In this document: positions 44,656 through 54,529 of the stretch, piece after piece | How positions within the stretch are numbered: the stretch's first letter is position 1 | Layout of the letters: each line of letters begins with the position of its first letter | Notes under the pieces: model-generated | The model's database searches: none | Told to the model about the DNA's origin: nothing | Seen by the model: only the letters and a program-made list of their open reading frames with translations | Origin: Strigamia acuminata | Taxonomy: Eukaryota; Arthropoda; Chilopoda; Geophilomorpha; Linotaeniidae | Length of the DNA: 64,000 bases | Direction: 5' to 3' | NCBI GenBank assembly: GCA_949358305.1 | Contig: OX442316.1 | Coordinates: 16,120,001 to 16,184,000 of the forward strand | Translations under genes and position numbers: made by a program

Positions 44656-46137
44656 TTAATCAACATGATTCTTTGCTAAATATTGAGCTCGCATATTTGC
44701 GAATTTCCGAGATCTCTCAGCCTGCTGTACTGATTTCTTTCGACGTTTTTCCTTTGGGCAGTTACATACAGTGTACTGACTTGGCAGTGTAAATGACCGT
44801 GACGACCCAACTTTTTGTTTTAGGTCATCTCTGGAAAACCATACATGAATGGGACCCTCATTGGAAAACCATACGTGGAAAGGACCCATATTTGGAATTG
44901 TGAAATCCCGCAACAAACGAGGGGATCTATATTTGACTCTAAGTCGTGGAACTGATGATTGGAAACCTGGGTTTTCAGTCAGTTTTTGAACATGTTGGTT
45001 TGTACTTGAAGTTTCTTCATCACCAGCTGGACTTGGTGACCGAAAACGCTTTTTTGAAGTTCTTAATTCCTCTCGTTGAGATGAATTATTCTGGATATTG
45101 CAGGGTTGCTTTCCAGACGCAAATTGTTGTATCTCCGTCAGATTGACGACTGGGACGGGTTTTAGTCGTTGGTTACGGTATTGATTTCGAAATACGAATT
45201 GTTGCGCTTCGTTTATATTTTTAAATTCAGCTGAATTTAACTGGTATTGTTTACAATACTGTTCGAATTGATACCGGATCTCCCGTGGGTTAGTCAAAAA
45301 ACTTTCTTTTTTAGGTTTAAAATCATTCTCATTATCGTGTTGGTAATACTTTTTCAAGGGAAAAGTTTGCTTGACCTTTTTTCGATTTGAAATGGGCGTT
45401 AGGTAGAATTGTCTTGGCTGGGGACTCTTCTTGGTAGACAAATCATACGTCCGCAAACATGAGTTTGTGATCGGCGATCGGGCACGTTGTTGTACGTTAT
45501 TTGACTGCAAATGTTTGTTTGGAGTCCGAATATCTTTCCTTTGCATTGATATTGGTGGCCCAAAACTTTTGTTTACGGTTCCCAATTCTTTTGATAGCGG
45601 TAGGTTAATCGACAGATTAAGGCTAGCCACATATCGTTGTGCTTCAGCTGGATTAGCATATCGAACTGAAATTAGCTGATCTCGATTGTAAACGAGTTTT
45701 AATTTGTTCTGAACAACCGACTGGTTAGTTAACGAACTCTCTGGACGAGAATTATTAGGTTTATAATTCTCTTCCCCCTTATCTACCGAATTAGGTGGTT
45801 TAAACTTTTCTAACTTAGATCCCCTACTGGATGTTTGAAACATAGTATGAGAATCTTGATTCACTAAGTTTCGGCTGTATGTTTGTGGATTCCGTACTGG
45901 ATCTTGATGTGAAGATTGAGATTGGGTACGATCTCGCCAGTTCCTAGCTTTTACATAGTCTGAAGCTTCGATTATATTTTTAAACTTGGTTTTATCCAGT
46001 CCATGACGATTACAATACAGAGTAAAATGATCGGGAATCTTTTCTGTTTGATCGCCAAGTGGTACAGAACTTAAATTTAAGTTTGTCTGCTTATTATTTC
46101 CTTTTGGATCGATCATATTCAATGGTTTTTGAGCCAT
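44656..46137 (-). CDS. Retrotransposon ORF, 493 residues, no known domain recognised
   Basis: The only long frame of the element. The start is ATG at 46135-46137, reading MAQKPLNMID. It is hydrophilic, rich in N, Q, S, K and R, with no membrane segment. A motif of about 30 residues occurs three times, near residues 36-66, 143-172 and 289-319: aromatic/C start (FTLYCNRHGLD; LKLVYNRDQLI; FEQYCKQYQLN), then FKNIxEA or YANPAEA, then xxYV/FV and basic residues. Near residues 418-438 a shorter unit GPxHVWFS is doubled. The C-terminus is strongly basic (CPKEKRRKK, QQAERSRKFANMR). It has the position and charge of a nucleic-acid-binding Gag-like protein but lacks a zinc knuckle. It might instead be a captured gene. 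TTTATA lies upstream near 46480 on the minus strand. Function unknown. Confidence 0.7.
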   Translation of the reverse strand: MAQKPLNMIDPKGNNKQTNLNLSSVPLGDQTEKIPDHFTLYCNRHGLDKTKFKNIIEASDYVKARNWRDRTQSQSSHQDPVRNPQTYSRNLVNQDSHTMFQTSSRGSKLEKFKPPNSVDKGEENYKPNNSRPESSLTNQSVVQNKLKLVYNRDQLISVRYANPAEAQRYVASLNLSINLPLSKELGTVNKSFGPPISMQRKDIRTPNKHLQSNNVQQRARSPITNSCLRTYDLSTKKSPQPRQFYLTPISNRKKVKQTFPLKKYYQHDNENDFKPKKESFLTNPREIRYQFEQYCKQYQLNSAEFKNINEAQQFVFRNQYRNQRLKPVPVVNLTEIQQFASGKQPCNIQNNSSQREELRTSKKRFRSPSPAGDEETSSTNQHVQKLTENPGFQSSVPRLRVKYRSPRLLRDFTIPNMGPFHVWFSNEGPIHVWFSRDDLKQKVGSSRSFTLPSQYTVCNCPKEKRRKKSVQQAERSRKFANMRAQYLAKNHVD

Positions 46138-46149
46138 AAAAAAATTCAA

Positions 46150-49100
46150 AATCTGACGATTTTAATTCTTTAATTTATAAAGAAGACGAATATAATACAC
46201 TTTTCAACAAGAAACACTTCTAAACTTTACTTTTGACAAAATAAAATTAAACTTCGCGTTTGTTTGACACGTGTTAGCTTTTGCAGGTTACACGGCACAC
46301 AAAATTCGAATCGTGACTGAAATCGGGACGGCGTGGTCAAGATGACTCTGGAACACGTCTTCTGGTCTGGTCTGGATGCGAATGATCAGTATCTGATCTG
46401 GTCCTCCTTTAATAGCAGGGGGCTGGGGATCCCTAGATCTCCCAACTTCTGATTGGCGGATGTTAGTGTCGGCCAATGGTATAAAGGACGTTACATCTAT
46501 TTAGTAGTTCTCTACTAAGTCCGTTCCCTTCGAGATTCAATTTTACCGATAAAATAAAATTCCTTCGGGAAGACATTCGTAAAATATTGTATTTTTCAAA
46601 TGAAAATAAAATAAACTTACTTCAATCTTCTTGAACTTTGGGATTTTTACCAATCCAAATAATTAAATAACTTTTCTTCAAAAAATATTTTTCTTTTAAT
46701 TATTCCGTTAGTGTGTGATATCGTTACAACCACAACTTTAATAAAGTTTTCTCAAACTCTCAATTTTTCTTATTCTTATTCAATTATCGTTCAAATAATC
46801 ATTCCTTTGTAATTGAAATCTATTTTCGATTCCCAACATTGTGTATTCATTTCCAATAGGAAGAATAATTTGACCAAGTCTTTACTTTTTCGGGTTTAAA
46901 TTCCATTTTTCGAGTGTGAAAAAATAAATTTTCACCATCCATCTCCCCCTTTTTTAACAAATTTTTTTAACAAATAAAAATTCGTTAAAATTCTTTAAAT
47001 TTGTTTTGCGAGAAAAATTATCTAATTCTCTAATCTTCCAAAAGAAAATATTCGAAATTTTACTTTAAACGATAAAGTTATTGGTACAAATGTGTACTTG
47101 TTTTTCGGGAGAAAACTATTCGACAATCCTTTAGACTTTTGGGTAAAAATTATTCATCAAATCTTTCTTTTTTGATGACAATTGCTTTGATTTTTCGAAA
47201 GAAAATATCTAGCTAAATTCCACTTTTCCTGAGCGGACAATTGTTTTCACAATTAGTTATTCCTTTGCGATATTTACGAAGGACGTGTCTTTGATTATTC
47301 GTTTTAATAATTTTCGTCCCCCTTATCTCTAATAACGAGATGTTTTTGCAGAGATCTTTTATCTTTTGAATGAAAGAATATTTAAATCTCAATTGTCGTA
47401 AATACCTTCATCTGCTGCAGCATTTCCTCAATTTGAACTTTTCAAATGAAAAGGCAAATCTGGAGAACTTTCACTGTCAAACTTCTATTCCTATCGCGCC
47501 AAAATTCGTAATTCACTGGTTTGGAATTCCGTATAACACGTGACACAATAACAGTATCGATGTCACAATTAAGCAGTTTACTACTCGGTCCGCGCGAGGA
47601 CATGTAAATTACTTTTTTCCGATAAAAATAATTTTTCTTTGAAAAATATTTGAAATTGATTTTTCACAACTACTTTTGAATGAAATAAAATGAAGTTATT
47701 CCAACTTTTCGTTAATTGCTCACACATAACATTCCCTTTACTGTGGGATTTGCATCGAAATTCCATTTTTAAAGAACCTTTCTTTTACTTATCGCAAATA
47801 AAACATATTCAATCGTTTTTCTGATTAAACTTTAACACGTAAATTACGAACGAAATATATGATGACATTCCATTAACCTTTAGGAAAATTGACTAAATTC
47901 TTAATTTTTAGAGAAAAATAATGTATCTAGAATCTTTCCTTTTCCGAATAAAATCTATGTTCAAAATAGAAGATAAATCTTGTGCAATTCTTAGTTTTTT
48001 CGAATGGAAAAATACAACTTTTCATCAGCGGTGATTTATTTGATTTTTCCGAAAGAAAAATAATTACTTTGAAACTTATTTTCTTCGTTTAAATCAGCTA
48101 TCTGATTTTAAAGCTTCAATCCAATCAAAAAATATTCGCTCCGTAAATATTTCATGTGGCAAAGTTCATAGCCACAAATGGATTTGTTATTCCGGTTTTA
48201 AGAAATCATGTGGGAAAATGTCCGATTAGATTACTAAAAATATTCGTTGTTTTTCAAACAGCTAAATTTCATTTAGAAATTCTCAAAATTTGGGAGACCC
48301 AAATATCGTTGGAAACTTAAAACACTGTTAAATTTCCGAAAGGAAAGATTGAATGAAATCCTTTTACTTTTCCGAGGGAAAGCGTTTATCGTGATTCGTA
48401 ACTTTCAATGTAAAAAATACTATTCTATGTGGTCGGCAACTTCATTCGCCGCCATTTTATATTTTCTTAATTTCCATTGTCCCGAAGGAAAAAATGTACT
48501 TTTTGTGAAAATAGTTAATTCCTTCAAATAAAGGTAATATTCATTTCGATTTGCAAATCTTTTCTGCGAAATGGAGTGTGTTGTTTTTCTCCAACAACTA
48601 AATTATCTTTGGTACCGATGGCAGTGGAAAAATTAGTTCGCGACACTTAAATAAATCTCTACGAACCTTCTGTAACATTTCTCCGCTGTCTTTTATCTGT
48701 TGTCCGCCATAATTTCCAAGCATTCGTTCGCACCTTGCGTTGAAGGTTTGAGTAGCTTCCCTGCTGCGTTTGATACGGAGATCGACGCGTATTGCTATGG
48801 CGCGTGGTCGCTGGCTATCGGTGTCGACGTACAGTTACAAGAAACTTAATTTCTTGTAAATATTTCCAAATAGTTGCGGTGTTTTCTTCGTTTTAACTTT
48901 TCAGGTGGAAAGATAAATTCGTAAGAAGTCCGCCTTCTAAACTTGTATGTTTTTAGCTTTTCGAAATAAAACAAACTTCGAAAAAAAAATATCTGTATTC
49001 TTATTTCACTCGAAACTTTTTTGATTTCTTATTTAAAATACTTCGTATTCCTTAAATTGTCGAACGAAAATAGTAAAGAGAGTTCACTAAACGTTTCCAT

Positions 49101-49189
49101 TTCGTCAGTTTAACTTTTCACATGAAAATATAAACTGAAAATCTATTTGTCTGTTTTAACTAAAATTTTTTAGTTAATATCGGATTCAA
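46150..49189 (-). other. Long noncoding leader of the retrotransposon
   Basis: About 3 kb of AT-rich sequence, without a frame above about 60 codons or any polymerase motif. Words such as TTTCGAAAGAAAA, TTTCCGAAAG and AACTTTTCAAATGAAAA recur throughout, giving it a loosely repetitive, hairpin-prone texture. Near 46300-46500 it is richer in GC, with a possible internal promoter facing the ORF. Confidence 0.5.
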
Positions 49190-49897
49190 GATTCGCTTTT
49201 GCAATTCGATCGAATTAATTTGCAACCTATTTCAGTGATCGTGTGATAGGTCTATAACTTCCGAAATTCCTAGTTAAAGGACTGTTTTGGTGTTTCTCAA
49301 GAAAATAAACATGGTTTGAAACTTGTCTGTTTTTTAACTAAATCTTTTAGTTAAATATTTATCTCAAAATTCACTTTTACAATTCTATCGAATTTAATTG
49401 CAACCTAATCTCGGTGGGACCTCCACGTGTGAGATTAGGTGGTAGTCTTTGAAATCCCTAAAATCTTCAAACGAAAATAATGAAGGAAAATCTACTACGT
49501 ATTTCTATTTCATCAGTTTAACTTCTTCACATGGAAATATAAACTGAGAATTTAATCTGTCTATTTTTAACTTAAATCTTTTAGTTAAATATTTATCTCC
49601 AATATTCACTGTTGCAATTCAATCGAATTTAATTGCAACCTAATCTCGGTGGGACCTCCACGTGTGAGATTAGGTGGTAGTCTTTGAAATCCCTAAAATC
49701 TTCAAACGAAAATAATGAAGGAAAATCTACTACGTATTTCTATTTCATCAGTTTAACTTCTTCACATGGAAATATAAACTGAAAATTTAATCTGTCTATT
49801 TTTAACTTAAATCTTTTAGTTAAATATTTATCTCCAATATTCACTGTTGCAATTCAATCGAATTTAATTGCAACCTAATCTCGGTGGGACCTCCACG
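49190..49897 (-). repeat. 235-bp tandem repeat carrying the primer-binding site
   Basis: The 19-base tRNA-complementary site occurs three times at exactly 235-bp spacing (49407-49425, 49642-49660, 49877-49895), each inside a near-identical unit with AATTTAATTGCAACCTAATC before and, for the inner two, CGTGTGAGATTAGGTGGTAG after. Only the outermost abuts the LTR. More decayed units lie further in, near 49215 and before. Confidence 0.85.
49877..49895 (-). promoter_or_regulatory. Primer-binding site, tRNA-Gln
   Basis: The plus strand AATCTCGGTGGGACCTCCA equals the 3' end of animal tRNA-Gln (T-stem, acceptor GGGACCT, then CCA). On the element strand it is TGGAGGTCCCACCGAGATT, two bases after the 5' LTR, where reverse transcription starts. 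Confidence 0.85.
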
Positions 49898-51800
49898 TGT
49901 GACGGTGACGACCACAACTCCCATTTAACAATGGTACCGGGAAGAGATCGCAATAAATAAACAGTGAATACAATACGAGATAAATACAAGACAGTTTATT
50001 GTTGGTAAACAATAATATCAAGGCTAAATTATACATAGGACTAATGCCGACATTTGGCAAGTTAAATCAGCTATTAAACTATACAAAGAATTGGCCAACT
50101 GGCCCTAGAATAATATCACTACGGGTCTGGAATATGGGAGCGGTTTCCCCATCGCTCGACCTGATTATAGATGTCATCTTAAGCCGGATGGCTGTGTCCT
50201 GGAGTCCGATACGGCTTCGCTGGTTTCCTTGGTTCGCTGTGTAAACTATCGCACGTCGATAAATCGAATGATCTGAGCATTGCGGTTGACTTTGTCTGCA
50301 CCGCCACAACTTTGGGAGGATATTGGTGTAAGTAAATGTATTCATTTACTTATCAATATTCCACTTATGAATTATATTTAATTCATATCGTTGTGAATTC
50401 TTATTTAGATATTTCGGGAATAAGTTGTCGTCAACTTATCGGTTATATTGAGTTCAATATGAGATTAAGTCTTCTGACTTGATTTTGGTCCAACTGGTTG
50501 TCGAGTTTAAGTTTTGCTGTTATAAATAAAATGAAGATTAAGCTTCCCGTCGCAACACACAATTGCCATCGATTAGAATATACGCCTTGCCATGCAGAAC
50601 GGTATCAAGCGTCCCCGGCGTCGCAGCACGGTCGTCCATCGAGTGGTTGACGGTACCACGTACACAGGGGTCGATAGCTCGCGGCTCCGCACAGCAGTTT
50701 TATCTCTCGCGGTACTAATAATAGACCGACTGCTTTGGCATCGAATACCATGAGAATCAGCTTGCCAAACACTTGGTGCTACTCGTGGTTACTGTAAAAC
50801 AGACTGCTTTGGCACCATCAGGTGAAGGAACCGATTCTCAACAATACCGATGCTACTCGTGGTAACGGAATACGTTCATACCGAAAAAGACAACTTGGTC
50901 CTGTCCGGAGGATACTGAATTGCACAACGGCGGGTTCTCCTTCGGCGTCGCAACCGTAAACTGTAACATTTATGCAACATAATGATCCCAGCACTTCGAC
51001 TTCAATTGCCGGCGGTGGCATGATTCTGTAGAATCATGCAACGGTTCTTTGCGAATAAATCAACAAAGAACCAAAAGGTTTTTTTACGTGAACAACGAAT
51101 CATATTTCTTAAGTAACAATACCAAACAGAAAATAATCAAACAGAGCTGCAGAATGGCCGGTTGTTTGGGTTTATATAACCTGACTGGATTAAGGATTAA
51201 TCCAGTTATCCAATTGGAACATGGGTTCCACGAATCCCTCCAATCCCGTATCACCGGAAGTGGATACGGAGGAACAATGTGCTAATTCTCACCACAACCG
51301 GAACTGGATACCCAGGACCGGAAATGGATCCACCAATCAGATCTATTGGTTGATCGATTGATCACCAAATGTCCTGTCCCGCAGAAAATGGAAGTTACAT
51401 TGTATTTAACATCACAAGACATTAATATATCTTTATATTAATGTTCACAAAGCTTCGTTTCATTCTAGTAAATATAGTTTTATATTTATTTACATGTTTT
51501 ATATTCATATCTTGAATTTGCCGCTAAATCGTAATCGCGCCATCTTGTGGCAACATTGCGCATTGACAAATGCGGTTTTAGCAGACGACTCTTCGTGATT
51601 CGGCCGGAATCCTTTGATATCAAGTAGGAATGAGTGTTTATTCTTAATAAACGAACATCTTTGTATTTGAAACATCATAAATAACTTTATTCCAGACATT
51701 TATCAGTTTTACACAGAATATCTTCGAGATATCATGATAATGGCGCAACAGCGCTTCTTTCTAAGAAAATAGGCATTTATAGCCATTGTAAACCGTCACA
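49898..51800 (-). repeat. 5' LTR of the retrotransposon
   Basis: It is 1903 bp, the same as 42158-44060 apart from one base I could see. Its outer end abuts AAGC (51801-51804) and exon 8 of gene J. As the upstream LTR it should hold the promoter of the element. Confidence 0.93.
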
Positions 51801-52599
51801 AAGCGCGGTAGGAGCACCATAAAATCCTCGATAGTCACAGCCGCCATTGAATTCAAACACGATGAAATCGTGCTGAGTGCGCCGCTAAAAATTCCAGCCA
51901 CAAACAGCCCGGCCATACCAGGCATGCCCGAAAATGTTTTCAGCACAAAATACGTGAGCAACTACACAGAGAACGAGAATAATGTCAACACATTACAATC
52001 CATATAGAATTAAATGCAAGAATTACTTCATCCGGATTTGAAATTTCATTGTTAAGCAAAGGATCACAGCCAGCGAACGTGGCATACAGCACAAGTCCAA
52101 TGTAAGTGATTAAAGCGAGCACGAAGATCAAAGCGGGAATATTTAAATACAGAGCTCTGAAAACAGTAAAAAAAACAGTAACCGTGATCAATATTCAAAC
52201 AATTAACGAACCGAAAATCAAATTAGATTAAAAATGGATACTTTTGAGCCGCTTTTACTGATGGACACGAGACATATCTTTGGATTTGTGTTTGGTACGC
52301 TCCGTAAAATCCGACAAAATAAACGGTTTCCGCCAAGCAGAACCAAACCAGAGAGTAACGGTACCGTGGATCGACAGAGAAACTAGATGAAAATGAGTGA
52401 TTTACGTCATTTATCCGTTTCACATGTTTCTTACGGAGCGGCTGCAATTCTTTGTCCCTTCACTCCGCGATCCCAAAAAATTCCGATTCCTCCAACATCC
52501 ATTGTGCCTTTAATGGCAATTGCCAACAGCGATGTGTAAATGATTACAGTTTGGAACACATCTGTCCACATAACAGCACGAATCCCACCCTAAAAATAC

Positions 52600-53560
52600 A
52601 ATAGAAATGGCACAATCAACTCTCTCTCTCTCTCTCTAGACCCGTCTAATACTTTGCAATGCTGAAAACTCCGCCTAGAGCACAGATTAGGGGAATACAA
52701 TATAAATTTGCCGTGAACGTGTTCCTATGTTCTAAAAATTTCCAGCTTGGCGCGCTGTTTTCCTCCGATCATGCTGAGAACAAAGGATTTCACCGGTGTC
52801 GCATCTGTGTATTCCTCTAATTTGTGGCCTAGAAGGCGTTCATATTCTTACGACTGAATTCCAAAGATTTTTTCCGTCAATGAAGTGGCTACGTCCATGT
52901 CTGACATGAACGTATTATTTTCATGACGTGCTGTGATTGGTTGAAAGATGCATTGAGATACATTGATGAAAATACTGGCTTCAGTCTATGCTTCTAAATA
53001 CGAATAAGATTAGATTTGGGGGGTCAAGGGGAAGCTAGCTCCTTTTGGAAGGAAAAAAGATAAAACCTCAGAAAGAATAAGCGCGGAAAAATATTCCGCG
53101 CTTATTCATTCTGCGGTTGCGCAATTTCGTTATTGCGAATTTCTAAGAATGCCTAAGAAGAGGGGGGGGAGGGGGCAGCGCGCCCCTTGACCCCCGCAAA
53201 TCTAACTTTCCCCTTTTATTTTAAACAAATCCCGGTATTAAATTTTTCCCATATTAAAATTCCACGGTTAATCAATAACCGATTTTTAAATTCCACGTCT
53301 ATTCATTCTGCATTAAACCAATGAAGTGAAAACAAGTCTTGTCAAATAAAATGTATTCCACGCTTATTCATTCCGCAGTTATTACGAAATCCCGTGACAT
53401 TTTTCTTAAAAAATAATCAAAAAAAGAGTGCTGAGACCCTACAAACACCAAAATCTGGCCCTGGGATAACTATACATTCTGAAAACTGTCTGCAAGTGGA
53501 TTACAAAATGCAGAAAAGATAGATTGGAATCCAGTCGTAAATTCTCTCTTTCCCCATACA
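52600..53560. other. Enlarged intron 4 of gene J with repeat DNA
   Basis: No exon here. A CT repeat lies at about 52618-52638, and a segment with GGGGGGTCAAGGGGAAGCTAG recurs in intron 4 of G near 24300. A G-rich tract near 53160-53180 followed by CAGCGCGCCCCTTGACCCCC resembles that in intron 4 of K near 60350-60400. The introns of the three paralogues thus share an old insertion. Confidence 0.5.
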
Positions 53561-54505
53561 AACCAAAGCTGTATAAGCCGTGCCCACGATGCACATGGTC
53601 ACTATTGATATCCAGATATGTATATCCATAACTTGATATAGGAAACACAAATAAGAATAGTTACTACAATTTAAAAATTAACAAGTTAAACAATTACCTT
53701 GACTGATGGCCATAGCTGGAATAAACATCACCAACGCGACATGAAATGCCTTAAACAAAAATAAGAAAATCAATACGATTTCGTGTTCAGTGTTTGAAAT
53801 CTAACTAATAACATACTCACAAATTTTAAAATTAATTATCTGAGATAACAATTACAAGTAGTTCTTTAACCATTTCAAAGCATTTTGCTCCACAAATTTA
53901 TTATTTACAAAATAAATAATTTTTTATTTATTATTTATTTAATTTCTTAATTTATTTATTATTTATTGTGACTAAACTCACATTATGTTGAACACCACTT
54001 ACCGCAGTAATGACGTACAAAATAGCACCCACTAGTCGAATCGATTTGTTAAATCTCTTTTCCAGATACTATCCCAAAATAAAAAACATGTAAGTGTGAT
54101 TACAACTCAAAACTAAATAATTCTCACTTCCATGGCGCTGGCCACTTGCAAATCGTGGAAAACAGGCAGAAATGCATATCCGCTAATCACGAGCGCAAAT
54201 ATCACGACAAACACATCATATACAAAGTGGAACCCATAGGAATACACATCCAACGGAATGCCAACGTACCAGATGGAGTCCAAAATGCTGGCCAGAAGAG
54301 ATATGGTGGCAGGAATCACTCCAATATTGCCCCCTGCAGTGAAATACTCCTTGGTCGACTTGACCCCTCTTCCCACGAACGCATAGTACATGCCAATCAC
54401 TAAATTTATGAGAAACATTGCTCCCAGGATTAAACAGTCGTACAAGTGGAACGACATCTTCAAATTTGTTCTAAACGAGAGAGAGAAGAAATTGTCACCG
54501 AGTGC

Positions 54506-54526
54506 TTATATAAAGACGCGTATTGA
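54506..54526 (-). promoter_or_regulatory. Core promoter of gene J
   Basis: On the minus strand TCAATACGCGTC (54515-54526) leads into TTTATATAAG (TATATAA at 54506-54512), about 50 bp before the start codon, leaving a very short 5' leader. The first word is shared with gene G. Confidence 0.55.
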
Positions 54527-54529
54527 GCA

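Larger units (their letters stand above)
42158..51800 (-). mobile_element. LTR retrotransposon without visible polymerase, 9643 bp
   Basis: Two 1903-bp LTRs bound the element. Direction is minus: the primer-binding site follows the right LTR and the polypurine tract precedes the left one. Termini are TGTGACGG and CCGTCACA; the target duplication is 4 bp, as in Gypsy-like elements. In transcript order the interior has a repeat-rich leader of about 3.7 kb (49897-46150), one ORF of 493 codons (46137-44656), and a 0.6-kb 3' part. I find no reverse transcriptase, integrase or protease motif in any frame, so it must be mobilised by enzymes of another element, like the elements called LARDs. I saw only one difference between the LTRs (near 42681/50421), so it is young. 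Confidence 0.88.
40782..54457 (-). pseudogene. SLC5-like transporter gene J, split by an LTR retrotransposon
   Basis: Third member of the G/J/K subfamily. Exons from the start: 54128-54457, 54003-54068, 53698-53749, 53564-53631, 52435-52589, 52242-52382, 52027-52156, exon 8 in two pieces (51801-51961 and 42107-42157), 41747-41814, 41599-41685, 41333-41544, 41104-41204, 40954-41042, 40782-40880. Exon 8 without the 9.6-kb insertion and one copy of the 4-bp target would be 208 bases, as in G and K. Exon 13 has lost seven codons in frame; the tail ends at a stop (40782-40784) earlier than in G. Apart from the insertion I saw no stop or frameshift, so the break is recent and the intact allele may still exist in the population. 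As it stands, the protein would be cut after LLPRF inside the sodium-site half. Confidence 0.85.

Noticed and set aside
52618-52638. CT microsatellite as regulatory element
   Set aside because: Simple repeat within an intron; nothing else supports a function.
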